The notes below the pieces were generated by a model. That model did no database searches and was not told the origin of the DNA. It was given only the letters and a program-made list of their open reading frames with translations. The translations under genes and the position numbers were made by a program. DNA of 64,000 nucleotides from Paracoccus tegillarcae. Its GTDB lineage: Bacteria > Pseudomonadota > Alphaproteobacteria > Rhodobacterales > Rhodobacteraceae. Below are positions 36,792 to 45,052 of the stretch, piece after piece. Where the stretch lies: NCBI RefSeq assembly GCF_002847305.1, contig NZ_CP025408.1:2377001-2441000 (forward strand), in the 5' to 3' direction. Position 1 is the stretch's first letter. Each line of letters begins with the position of its first letter.

Positions 36792-38291
36792 TCAGTCCAT
36801 GGCCTTGAAGTTGAACTCTCCGCCTTCCTTGATGCCCGAGGGCCAGCGCGCGGTCACGGTCTTGGTGCGCGTGTAAAAGCGGAAAGCATCCGGGCCGTGC
36901 TGGTTCAGGTCGCCAAAGCCGGATTTCTTCCAGCCGCCAAAGGTGTGATAGGCCAGCGGAACCGGGATCGGGACGTTGACGCCGACCATGCCGATATTGA
37001 TGCGGTTGGCAAAGTCGCGCGCGGTGTCGCCATCGCGGGTGAAGATCGCCGTGCCATTGCCGTATTCGTGGTCGATGGCCAGATTGATCGCCTCTTCATA
37101 GGTTTTGGCGCGGACGGTGGACAGCACCGGGCCGAAAATCTCGGTCTTGTAGATGTCCATCTCCGGGGTCACGCGGTCGAACAGGTGCGGCCCGACGAAG
37201 AACCCGTCTTCATAGCCTTGCAGATTGAAGTCGCGGCCATCGACGACCAGTTCGGCGCCCTGGTCGATGCCGGTTTGCACCAGCCGCAGCACGTTTTCCT
37301 TGGCGGCCTTGGTGACAACGGGGCCGTAATCCACGTCATCGCCAGCGGTCCAGGGGCCGACTTTCAGCTTTTCGATCCGCGGGACCAGCTTTTCGATCAG
37401 CGCATCGGCGGTTTCTTCGCCCACCGGCACCGCGACCGAGATCGCCATGCAGCGTTCGCCTGCCGCGCCGAATCCAGCGCCGATCAGTGCGTCAGCGGCC
37501 TGATCCAGATCGGCGTCGGGCATGATGATCATGTGGTTCTTGGCACCGCCGAAACATTGCGCGCGCTTGCCGGTCTTGGCGGCTTCTTCATATATATACT
37601 GCGCAATCGGGGTCGAACCGACAAAGCCCACGGCCTGAATGACCTCACTTTGCAGGATCGCGTCGACCGCGCCCTTGTCGCCGTTGACGACCTGCAAAAC
37701 GCCATCGGGCAGGCCGGCCTCTTGCAGCAATTTGCCCAGCATCAGCGGAACCGAGGGATCGCGCTCGGACGGTTTCAGGATCATCGCGTTGCCAGAGGCC
37801 AGCGCAGGCCCCATTTTCCACAGCGGGATCATGGCCGGAAAGTTGAAGGGCGTGATGCCCGCCACAACGCCAAGTGGCTGGCGCATGGAATACATGTCGA
37901 TGCCGGTGCCGGCCGAATCGGTAAAGTCGCCTTTCAGCAAATGCGGCGCACCAATGCAGAATTCGATGACTTCCAACCCGCGCTGCACGTCGCCCTTGGC
38001 ATCGGGAAAGGTCTTGCCGTGTTCGGCTGACAATGCCTCGGCCAGTTTGTCCATGTCGCGGTTCAGCAGCGTGACGAATTTCATCATCACACGCGCGCGT
38101 TTCTGCGGATTGGTCGCGCCCCAGGCTTTCTGCGCCTCAGCCGCGCTGGCGATGGCAGCATCCATTTCCTCGGTCGAGGCCAGCGGAACCTTGGCCTGAA
38201 CCTCACCCGTGGCGGGGTTGTAGACATCCGCGAAACGGTCGGACGTGCCTTTGGCTTCCTTGCCGTCGATCCAGTGATACAGCTCTTTCAT
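36792..38291 (-). CDS. mmsA: CoA-acylating methylmalonate-semialdehyde dehydrogenase
   Basis: Aldehyde-dehydrogenase-fold enzyme that turns methylmalonate semialdehyde, CoA and NAD into propionyl-CoA (valine) and malonate semialdehyde into acetyl-CoA. The 499 residues contain 'GITPFNFPAMIPLWK', 'GSTPIAQYIY', catalytic Cys281 in 'GERCMAI' and 'KTEIFGPVLS'. The Cys context and the start 'HWIDGKEAKGTS' mark the MmsA branch. ATG 38291 has AGGAGG 8 nt upstream; the frame runs on to 38723 through the LysR gene and is rejected. It is transcribed away from the LysR regulator. Confidence 0.96.
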   Translation of the reverse strand: MKELYHWIDGKEAKGTSDRFADVYNPATGEVQAKVPLASTEEMDAAIASAAEAQKAWGATNPQKRARVMMKFVTLLNRDMDKLAEALSAEHGKTFPDAKGDVQRGLEVIEFCIGAPHLLKGDFTDSAGTGIDMYSMRQPLGVVAGITPFNFPAMIPLWKMGPALASGNAMILKPSERDPSVPLMLGKLLQEAGLPDGVLQVVNGDKGAVDAILQSEVIQAVGFVGSTPIAQYIYEEAAKTGKRAQCFGGAKNHMIIMPDADLDQAADALIGAGFGAAGERCMAISVAVPVGEETADALIEKLVPRIEKLKVGPWTAGDDVDYGPVVTKAAKENVLRLVQTGIDQGAELVVDGRDFNLQGYEDGFFVGPHLFDRVTPEMDIYKTEIFGPVLSTVRAKTYEEAINLAIDHEYGNGTAIFTRDGDTARDFANRINIGMVGVNVPIPVPLAYHTFGGWKKSGFGDLNQHGPDAFRFYTRTKTVTARWPSGIKEGGEFNFKAMD

Positions 38292-38359
38292 GAGGTCCTC
38301 CTGAGAATTGGTTAGCGGGACAATAGCCTTGCGGAAATGCTGTAAAAAGGGGCAGTGTG

Positions 38360-38385
38360 GCAAAAGCGTTTTGCATAAATGCAAA
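38360..38385. promoter_or_regulatory. LysR-type operator between mmsA and its divergent regulator
   Basis: Two overlapping perfect palindromes: GCAAAA-GCG-TTTTGC (38360-38374) and TTTGCAT-AA-ATGCAAA (38370-38385), the second including a T-N11-A LysR motif. A possible mmsA -10 (TATTGT on the minus strand, 38320-38325) puts the main palindrome near -64, the classic LysR recognition position. Regulator identity is by position. Confidence 0.65.
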
Positions 38386-38395
38386 GGTTGGATCA

Positions 38396-39295
38396 TTGGA
38401 CTGGGACGATCTGAGGATTTTTCTGGGGGTCGCCCGCGCCGAAAGCCTGTCTGGCGCCGGGCGCAGGCTGGGAATGGATGCCTCGACCATGGGTCGGCGG
38501 GTCGCGCGGCTGGAACATGCCATCGGCGCCACGCTGTTTCTGAAAACACCGCAGGGCTACACGCTGACCGAAGAGGGAGCGCGCCTGATCCCCCATGCCG
38601 AAGCCGCCGAACAAGCCGCCGCCGCCGCCGCAGAGGCAACGGGCCGCGAGGCGGGCGTGGCGGGGCAGTTGCGAATCGGTGCGCCGGATGGTTGCGCCAA
38701 TTATCTGTTGCCGCAGGTCGCACGGTCGTTATGCGATGCGTATCCCGGCCTTGAGGTTCAGATCGTCGCGCTGCCGCGCGTCTTCAACCTGTCCAAGCGC
38801 GAAGCCGACATGGCCATCGGCGTATCGCCCCCGGAAACCGGACGTATCGTCGTGCAACGCCTGGTCGATTATCACCTGCATCTGGCCGCCCATCGCGACT
38901 ATCTGGACCGCAGCCCGCCACTGACCAGCCGCGAGGATCTGCGCCATCACCGTCTGATCGGCTATATCCCCGACATGATATTCGACCGAGAACTGGATTA
39001 TCTGGCCGAAACCGGGGTCGAGGCCGCGGCGATCAGTTCCAACTCGGTCTCGGTCCAGATGCAGGCGATACGTGCCGGCGCGGGGCTGGGCATCGTCCAT
39101 GATTTCGCGATTCCCTTTACGCCGGGTGTCGTGCCGGTGCTGACAGATGAGATTTCCTTGACCCGCAGTTTCTGGCTGTTGCGTCATGCCGATGACCGCG
39201 CCAGTCGCCGTATGACCCTGCTGGCCGAGTCGCTGGCACAGGCAATCCGCCGCGAAGTACAACGGCTAGAGGCCAAGGTCGCGGTTCAAACGTGA
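38396..39295 (+). CDS. LysR-family regulator, probably of the valine-degradation genes
   Basis: A 299-residue LysR-type regulator: N-terminal HTH (about residues 1-60, 'FLGVARAESLSGAGRRLGMDASTMGRRVARLE') written here only in part as 'ESLSGAGRRLGMDASTMGRR', then the periplasmic-binding-like effector domain. TTG 38396 is chosen as start because it yields the typical 'MDWDDLRIFL' beginning, has AAGG about 9 nt upstream, and leaves the operator outside the gene; GTG 38357 would place the operator inside. It is divergent from mmsA, which suggests control of that operon. The effector is unknown. Confidence 0.87.
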   Translation: MDWDDLRIFLGVARAESLSGAGRRLGMDASTMGRRVARLEHAIGATLFLKTPQGYTLTEEGARLIPHAEAAEQAAAAAAEATGREAGVAGQLRIGAPDGCANYLLPQVARSLCDAYPGLEVQIVALPRVFNLSKREADMAIGVSPPETGRIVVQRLVDYHLHLAAHRDYLDRSPPLTSREDLRHHRLIGYIPDMIFDRELDYLAETGVEAAAISSNSVSVQMQAIRAGAGLGIVHDFAIPFTPGVVPVLTDEISLTRSFWLLRHADDRASRRMTLLAESLAQAIRREVQRLEAKVAVQT

Positions 39296-39369
39296 TCGGT
39301 GGGCTTGACGGATCGCCAGAAGGCGAAAAAGATGAACACAACGTAGGCGCGAAAAAAAGGGAATAACCC

Positions 39370-39831
39370 ATGCTGGTCAATCAATTGCTGTCCATGAAAG
39401 GCGATGCGGGGAAAAAGGGGGTCGAAGGGGCGACGATCGCCACCGTCAAACCAACCGATACCATCGCCGAGGCTGTGCGCCTTTTGTCGGAAATGCGCAT
39501 CGGTGCGGTCGTGGTCTCCAGCGATGGCAAGAAACCCGAGGGCATTCTGTCAGAGCGCGATATCGTGCGTCAGTTGGGCAAGAATGGCGCATCGGTGATG
39601 GATAGCCAGATCAGCGAGTTGATGACCCGAGAGGTCCAGACCTGCACCAGATCCGAGGATGCGCTGGCCATTCTGGACCGCATGACCAAGGGCCGTTTTC
39701 GGCACCTGCCGGTGGTCGACGAAGATGGCAATATGCTGGGTGTCGTCTCGATCGGCGATGCGGTCAGCGGCCGGTTGAAGGAACTGGCGGCCGAGAAAGA
39801 GGCGCTGACCGGCATGATCATGGGTAACTGA
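39370..39831 (+). CDS. Two-CBS-domain protein
   Basis: A 153-residue protein made only of two CBS domains in tandem: 'TIATVKPTDTIAEAVRLLSEMRIGAVVV' (given in part) about residues 22-78, and 'ALAILDRMTKGRFRHLPVVDEDG' region about 90-143. Such stand-alone pairs bind adenosine nucleotides such as AMP or NADH and act as energy sensors or partners of other proteins. GGGAA precedes the ATG. It stands alone before coaD and its partner cannot be inferred. Confidence 0.9.
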   Translation: MLVNQLLSMKGDAGKKGVEGATIATVKPTDTIAEAVRLLSEMRIGAVVVSSDGKKPEGILSERDIVRQLGKNGASVMDSQISELMTREVQTCTRSEDALAILDRMTKGRFRHLPVVDEDGNMLGVVSIGDAVSGRLKELAAEKEALTGMIMGN

Positions 39832-39918
39832 GCCCGCCTGACCGGGGATAACGGGTTGAAATCGCCAGCCCAATGAGCATTCTCTGGCAACGGCGAGAAA
39901 CCGGAAGGAGCGCGGCTG

Positions 39919-40410
39919 ATGCGCATCGGGCTTTACCCTGGCACATTCGACCCCATCACATTGGGCCATGTCGATATCATCGAGCGTGCGATGGCGCTGG
40001 TGGATCGGTTGGTCATCGGCGTCGCGGTGAACAAGGACAAGCGGCCCTTGTTTGATCTGGACGAGCGGGTGGCGATGGTCACGCGGGAATGCGCCAGTAT
40101 CGCTGAAAAGACCGGCGGCGAGATTCTGGTTCACCCCTTTGACAACCTGCTGATCCACTGTGCCCGCGATGTCGGCGCCGGTGTGATCATTCGCGGCCTG
40201 CGGGCGGTGGCGGATTTCGAATACGAATTCCAGATGGTCGGCATGAACCGCGCCATGGATGCCAGCATCGAGACCGTGTTCATGATGGCGGATGCGCAAC
40301 GGCAGGCCATTGCCTCGCGGTTGGTGAAAGAGATCGCCCGGCTTGGTGGCGATGTGTCCAGATTCGTGACCGATGACGTTCGGACCGAATTGCTGGAACG
40401 GCTCAGGTAA
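39919..40410 (+). CDS. coaD: Phosphopantetheine adenylyltransferase
   Basis: Fourth step of CoA synthesis: adenylates 4'-phosphopantetheine. The 163-residue protein has the nucleotidyltransferase motif 'GLYPGTFDPITLGHVDII' (T/HxGH-like) and 'IIRGLRAVADFEYEFQM', plus the C-terminal 'SSR'-equivalent 'ASRLVKEIARLGGDVSRFV'. AAGGAG lies 8 nt before the ATG. It is short and complete; no operon partner is obvious. Confidence 0.97.
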   Translation: MRIGLYPGTFDPITLGHVDIIERAMALVDRLVIGVAVNKDKRPLFDLDERVAMVTRECASIAEKTGGEILVHPFDNLLIHCARDVGAGVIIRGLRAVADFEYEFQMVGMNRAMDASIETVFMMADAQRQAIASRLVKEIARLGGDVSRFVTDDVRTELLERLR

Positions 40411-40439
40411 ACCAGCTTTGTCAGCCAGATAGCGACGTG

Positions 40440-41282
40440 TCAGCGTGGTTTGCGCGCGGTCGCGGATGACATCAACTGACTGGCCTGCTCGCCAGGCATG
40501 GCGTCGGCGGCATAGGTAAAGGTGCCTTTGTCGCGCACCTCTTGTGCGGCACGCATCACTGCCCCCAATGCCGCGCGGGCGAAATATCCCCCGACGCTGA
40601 TGCGACGAACGCCTGCCTGCGCCAGATCGGCCACTGAAAAGCTGCCGTCGGTCAAACCCATCACAACATTTACAGGCCTGTCGACCGCCTGACAGACCTG
40701 CCTGATCGTCTGTAGATCGGGCAGGCCCGGCGCGTACAGCACATCCGCGCCAGCATCGGCAAAGGCCTGCAATCGTCGAATTGTATCGTCCAGATCCGGC
40801 TTGCCCCACAGATAGTTTTCCGCCCGTGCGGTCAGCAGAAAGGGCAGGTCGCGCGCAGCCTCGGCGGCGGCTGCAATCCTTTCGACGGCGAGGCCGTGAT
40901 CATGGATCGGATCGTCAGGATTGCCCGTCGCGTCCTCGATTGATCCGCCAACCAACCCGACTGCCGCCGACATGCGGATCGTTTCGGCGCAGTTTTCGGG
41001 TGAGGGGCCGAAACCGTCTTCAAGATCGGCCGAGACGGGCAGATCGGTCGCGGCAACGATCTCTGCTGCGTTGTCCAGAATCTCTGCTCGGGACAATGCC
41101 GCGCAGGAATCGCGACGCCCCTTTGAAAACGCATAGCCTGCACTGGTCGTCCCAAGAGCGTCGAAACCAAGACTGGCCAGCAGACGCGCCGATCCAGCAT
41201 CCCAGGGATTGGGCATGACGAAGGCGCCGTCATTGAAATGCAGCGCCTTGAAACGCTCGAATTTGTCAGCCTGATCGATCAT
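40440..41282 (-). CDS. Isocitrate lyase/PEP mutase superfamily enzyme
   Basis: A 280-residue TIM-barrel enzyme of the ICL/PEPM superfamily, similar to carboxyphosphonoenolpyruvate-mutase-like proteins. 'LGTTSAGYAFSKGRRDS' and 'PVSADLEDGFG' supply the expected metal-binding acidic residues; 'GGSIEDATGN' and 'TARAENYLWG' follow. The KKCGH loop of true isocitrate lyase is absent, so it is not the glyoxylate-cycle enzyme. Family members cleave or rearrange various C-C or C-P bonds; the substrate here is unknown. It converges on coaD. Confidence 0.85.
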   Translation of the reverse strand: MIDQADKFERFKALHFNDGAFVMPNPWDAGSARLLASLGFDALGTTSAGYAFSKGRRDSCAALSRAEILDNAAEIVAATDLPVSADLEDGFGPSPENCAETIRMSAAVGLVGGSIEDATGNPDDPIHDHGLAVERIAAAAEAARDLPFLLTARAENYLWGKPDLDDTIRRLQAFADAGADVLYAPGLPDLQTIRQVCQAVDRPVNVVMGLTDGSFSVADLAQAGVRRISVGGYFARAALGAVMRAAQEVRDKGTFTYAADAMPGEQASQLMSSATARKPR

Positions 41283-41398
41283 CTGCCGCTCCGATTTCTA
41301 TTTCCTGCATCTTAGATTGAAAAGAACAATTATGGAACATTGTTAAAGGGGTGGATGATGACCTGAGCGGAGCGCCCTGCTTGGGTGAACGCGAGCAA

Positions 41399-41426
41399 CA
41401 AAAAAGGGGACCCGAGGCCCCCTTTG
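41399..41426 (-). terminator. Rho-independent terminator after the bactofilin gene
   Basis: Read on the minus strand, AAAGGGG and CCCCTTTTTT form the stem and T-run around a CCTCGGGT-containing loop, 22 bp after the bactofilin stop. Confidence 0.8.
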
Positions 41427-41447
41427 TCGCGATCAGTGTAAGGTTGA

Positions 41448-41981
41448 TCAGCTTGCGGCCGTTGGTGGGGCCAGTTTTTTGGCGCCGTCACCGGCCAGAG
41501 GGTCGTCCTGACGCTGGACCGAACCTTCAAAATGCGCACCCGATTCGATGGCGATGGTCTTGTGCACGATGTCACCCTCGACCCGCGCAGTGGCAGACAG
41601 CCGGACTTTCAGGCCACGCACGCGGCCGATCACGCGGCCATTTACGATCACCTCGTCTGCGACAACCTCGCCCTTGATGGTGGCGCTTTCGCCGACGGTC
41701 AGTTGATGCGCGCGAATATCACCCTCGATATTGCCCTCGATCTGAATGTCGCCCTGGGTCCGGATGTTGCCGGTTACGGTCAGATCCGAGGACAGGACCG
41801 ACGGCGTCGTGCGTGCACGGGTAGCTGCAGGCGCCGGGGCAGCCGATTGGTCACCGCGATCGGCTGCGGCCGCCACAGGCGCGCCGCCTGCGGATTGCGC
41901 GTTGGCCTCGGCCTCTTTGCCGGGCGCGGGGGTGCCGGGATTACGGTTTCCAGTGTCGGTCACACGAGATTTAGTGAACAT
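41448..41981 (-). CDS. Bactofilin family cytoskeletal protein
   Basis: A 177-residue bactofilin: an Ala/Pro-rich disordered N-terminus of about 60 residues, then a right-handed beta-helix core (about 62-150) with regular 'GxIxGDIxxxxxxVxxxAxIxGxVxAxxVxVxGxVxG' spacing, then a short tail. Bactofilins polymerise without nucleotide and place cell-wall enzymes. Its start lies inside the 3' end of the M23 peptidase gene (11-bp overlap), and such pairs are known to cooperate in cell shape. It ends at a terminator. Confidence 0.93.
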   Translation of the reverse strand: MFTKSRVTDTGNRNPGTPAPGKEAEANAQSAGGAPVAAAADRGDQSAAPAPAATRARTTPSVLSSDLTVTGNIRTQGDIQIEGNIEGDIRAHQLTVGESATIKGEVVADEVIVNGRVIGRVRGLKVRLSATARVEGDIVHKTIAIESGAHFEGSVQRQDDPLAGDGAKKLAPPTAAS

Positions 41982-43293
41982 TGCTTGCCGCCTCGATAAA
42001 GCTCATAGGATTTACAGCCCGACCATTGACGCGAACCTCATAGTGCAGATGCGGCCCGGTCGAGCGTCCGGTATTGCCCATATCACCAATTCGCTCGCCT
42101 TGCGACACACGTTGTCCGGTCTTCACGCGAATTTTGGACAGGTGGCCATAGCGCGTTTCGGTGCCCAGCTCGTGCTTGATCTTGATCAGATTGCCATAAC
42201 CGCTTTGCCAGCCGGCAAAGGTCACGACACCGTCGCCGGGCGCAAGGATCGGCGTGCCGACCGGGCCTGCCATATCGATGCCTCCGTGCATCCGGCCCCA
42301 ACGGCGACCGAACCCAGAGGTATAGCGGAAGGCCGAAGTGACCGGCATGGCCAAGGGCAGTTTTTCGATGGCGATGCGGTAGGTGTTCATCTGATCCAGC
42401 GTCACGATGATCTGGTTTGCCTTGGTTTCGCCCTTGGAAATCGCGGCATTGCCATGGCTGGAATAGGCGATCGGGTTCAGCGGACCGCCCTGACCGGAAT
42501 AGCCCCTGCGGATGGTGCGCAGCAAATCGTCGGGATTCATGCCGACCGAGCGGAACACCTTGTTCAGCGGTTCGACCGAGATGTTAACCGCATCCTCAAG
42601 CTGGGCGAAGATTTCATCATGGCGGGCCAGAATCTGATCGCGTTCTACCGCGATTTCATCGGCGGTGATCTTGGCTTGCTTGGCCTCGGCCACGGCTTCT
42701 GCGCGTTCGGACGAGGCGTGCTTCAGCTCATCCGACAGAATATCGAGCGCAACCGAAAATTCCTGTGACCGGCCTGCCGACGGGATCGCCGCTGCCCCGT
42801 CCTCGGTCGATGCGGTCAGTGTTGCGGCCTGGTCCTGGGCGCTGTCACGTTCAACGATGGCATCACGCAGGGTCGACTGAACGACACCCATGCCTGTTTC
42901 CAACTCGCGCCGCGCCTCTTCCGAGGCCAGCAGTTGCGATTGCATCTTGGACACCTGGTCCAGCGCGACGGAAAAGCGATTCTGCGCTGCCGCGGCCTCG
43001 GCCGCGCGTGTGTCGCGTTCGGTCGACAGTTGCTCTAACCGCTGTTCAAAGGCCATCTGGGCACGGTTTATCTGGTCACGTGAGGAACCCGAACTGATCG
43101 AGTCGATCACCAGGATCGAACTGGCCAGGATCGCCCAACCGAAAACCAGCGTGGTGCCACCGATTGCCACCGCCTGCGTCAGGGGTTTAAGCCGAACAAA
43201 GCGTGTGCTGTCTTCTGAGCGCAGGAACAGCCGTTGCTCGGGCAGCCAGCGCTCAAGACCCGCGTTCAAACGGTGCGTGATTCCAAAAGCCAA
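41971..43293 (-). CDS. M23 (LytM) family peptidoglycan endopeptidase
   Basis: A membrane-anchored M23 metallopeptidase of about 440 residues. One transmembrane helix ('GGTTLVFGWAILASSILVI', about 45-63) precedes a long coiled coil (about 70-240). The C-terminal LytM domain has zinc/catalytic motifs 'MHGGIDMAGPVGTPI' (H..D) and 'GPHLHYEVRVNG' (HxH). TTG 43293 is the best start: GGGGG lies about 8 nt upstream, and the frame beyond it enters the regulator gene. The 11-bp overlap with bactofilin implies coupled expression and joint work on cell shape. Confidence 0.9.
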   Translation of the reverse strand: MAFGITHRLNAGLERWLPEQRLFLRSEDSTRFVRLKPLTQAVAIGGTTLVFGWAILASSILVIDSISSGSSRDQINRAQMAFEQRLEQLSTERDTRAAEAAAAQNRFSVALDQVSKMQSQLLASEEARRELETGMGVVQSTLRDAIVERDSAQDQAATLTASTEDGAAAIPSAGRSQEFSVALDILSDELKHASSERAEAVAEAKQAKITADEIAVERDQILARHDEIFAQLEDAVNISVEPLNKVFRSVGMNPDDLLRTIRRGYSGQGGPLNPIAYSSHGNAAISKGETKANQIIVTLDQMNTYRIAIEKLPLAMPVTSAFRYTSGFGRRWGRMHGGIDMAGPVGTPILAPGDGVVTFAGWQSGYGNLIKIKHELGTETRYGHLSKIRVKTGQRVSQGERIGDMGNTGRSTGPHLHYEVRVNGRAVNPMSFIEAASNVH

Positions 43294-43465
43294 TTTCTGC
43301 CCCCAGCCTGTGACGCCGCATTCTGCGAGGCGCCTTATCGTTCCAGTCTGGCTTTCGTAAACAGGGGCTGTGCTCTCATTGCAACATGTCAGGCGGCGTG
43401 CAGCATGCAGATGGGCAGAAACACGCCAGTTGCGGCGGATTCTTGCCGAGTCTGCGGGCCGGGCG

Positions 43466-44863
43466 TCAGGCGATTTCATAGGGCAGCGGTCCGTTGCGGT
43501 CGATGGGGATGCGCAAACCGCGATCAACCGGCGGCACCGAGCGCTGATGGCAGTCAGCACGTGGACAAATGCGACAGGAAATTCCGATGGGCTCGTAGGA
43601 ATGCGGATTTCCCAGATCCAGCCCATCCGCGTAGACCATGCCATTGGCATGGGTGATCTCGCATCCAAGGCCGATGGCGAATCGGCGAACCGGCGCGCCG
43701 TATGCGCCAGCAGGTTTTGACACGTCACGCGACAGCAGCAGATAGCGCACGTCGTCGGGGGTCTGCGCCAACTGCCGCAAAAAGCGTCGCGGCTGTTCAA
43801 AGGCCTGATGCACATTCCACAACGGGCAGGCGCCGCCGAAGCGCGCAAATTGCAGACGCGTCGCGGAATGGCGCTTGGTGATCGTGCCTGCCTGATCCAC
43901 CCGAACGAAAAAGAATGGCAGCCCCTTTTCGGCCGGGCGCTGCAAGGTCGACAGCCGATGCGCCACCTGCTCTAGCGAGGCATCGAACAGATGCGCCAGC
44001 CTTTCCAGATCATGCCGTTCCTGGCGCGCGGTCTGCAAAAAGACACGATAGGGCATCAGTGCGGCACCGGCGAAATAGTTCGCCAACCCGACTTTCGCGA
44101 TACTGCGCGCCGTTTCGCTGCGGAACCGCGCCAGATCCAGCGTCGCATCCAGCAGGTCTGCGTGACGGGTCAGCGCCACCTGATGCAACAGTTGAAAGCA
44201 GCGCGTCGCGGGTTCGGCGGCGCTGTTCATCAGCAGGTCCTGCCCCTCGCGCCGAAAAACGGTGCCGGGCGGCAGTTCGGTCAATTGCACGGTGATGCCT
44301 GATCCTGCCAGTGCGTGCTGTGCTCGTTGCCAGGGGTTGCCGCGTTGTCCGTCGGGGCAGGCAAAGTGTTCGGCGGCGCGGTCCACCGCATCAATATAAT
44401 TGTCGCAATAATGAAAGAAATCGCGAACCTCCTCCCAGGGGGCTGGGGTCGCGTTCTGGCCGGACGCGCCATAGGCCTCATCCAGCGCGGCCAGCCGTTC
44501 CTGCCCATCGCGATGGGCGCGGTAGAGGTCAAGAAAGGCGCGCGCAAGCACCGGGGCATTCGTCGCGGCCAGCCTGAGATCGGCCAGCGGTGGTGCGGCG
44601 TCAAAGACCGGATCGGCCAGCGCCTCTTGCATGTCGATCACCATCCGTTCGGCGTCGCCGGCCGACAAAGAGGTCAGGTCGATGCCGAATTCCTGCGCCA
44701 GACGCAGCAGCACACCCGCCGAAATGGGCCGGTGATTGTTCTCCATCTGCGAAAGATAGGGCAGGCTGATCCCTAGCCGTTCGGCAAAGGCGCGCTGGTT
44801 CAGCCCAGTCCGCGCCCGAATTTCGCGCAAGGATACACCGGCATAGATCTTTTGCACCGCCAT
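43466..44863 (-). CDS. ScfR-type short-chain fatty acyl-CoA regulator (XRE/DUF2083)
   Basis: A 465-residue regulator with an XRE helix-turn-helix (about 5-60, 'TGLNQRAFAERLGISLPYLSQ'), a middle IrrE-like region, and a DUF2083 C-terminus with a Cys cluster 'ISCRICPRADCHQRS'. Relatives (RamB, PccR) sense acyl-CoAs and control acetate, propionate or ethylmalonyl-CoA metabolism, and the PccR site is described as paired TTTGCAAA. Two such sites lie just upstream of this start, so autoregulation is likely. ATG 44863 has GGGGG 5 nt upstream; a frame to 44998 would cover the operator. Which acyl-CoA it senses is not shown. Confidence 0.9.
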   Translation of the reverse strand: MAVQKIYAGVSLREIRARTGLNQRAFAERLGISLPYLSQMENNHRPISAGVLLRLAQEFGIDLTSLSAGDAERMVIDMQEALADPVFDAAPPLADLRLAATNAPVLARAFLDLYRAHRDGQERLAALDEAYGASGQNATPAPWEEVRDFFHYCDNYIDAVDRAAEHFACPDGQRGNPWQRAQHALAGSGITVQLTELPPGTVFRREGQDLLMNSAAEPATRCFQLLHQVALTRHADLLDATLDLARFRSETARSIAKVGLANYFAGAALMPYRVFLQTARQERHDLERLAHLFDASLEQVAHRLSTLQRPAEKGLPFFFVRVDQAGTITKRHSATRLQFARFGGACPLWNVHQAFEQPRRFLRQLAQTPDDVRYLLLSRDVSKPAGAYGAPVRRFAIGLGCEITHANGMVYADGLDLGNPHSYEPIGISCRICPRADCHQRSVPPVDRGLRIPIDRNGPLPYEIA

Positions 44864-44875
44864 TTTGCCCCCAGA

Positions 44876-44908
44876 GGTTTGCAAACCCTGCTTTAGACTT
44901 TGCAAACC
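44876..44908. promoter_or_regulatory. Tandem TTTGCAAA operator of the ScfR-type regulator
   Basis: GGTTTGCAAACC (44876-44887, perfect 12-bp palindrome) and CTTTGCAAACC (44898-44908) place TTTGCAAA at 44878-44885 and 44899-44906. The centres are 21 bp apart, two helical turns, and 13-20 bp upstream of the start codon region. They match the motif reported for this regulator family. Confidence 0.8.
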
Positions 44909-45052
44909 GGTCGAGGCAAGGGCTGGCGTCGACAGTGCGACGGCAGCCAACGGTGGCAGCAAAAGGGACAAGAGCAAGGACAGGCAACGAAAGAACATGC
45001 CAGCAACATTAGCCGGAAAACCTTAAGAAACGATTGGCCGGTTCCGCCGGGA

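Noticed and set aside
40440..41282. Isocitrate lyase (aceA)
   Set aside because: Too short, and the KKCGH catalytic loop is missing.
43294..43848. N-terminal 185-residue extension of the M23 peptidase
   Set aside because: It overlaps the regulator gene in antisense-like composition; the membrane helix and family similarity begin after 43293.
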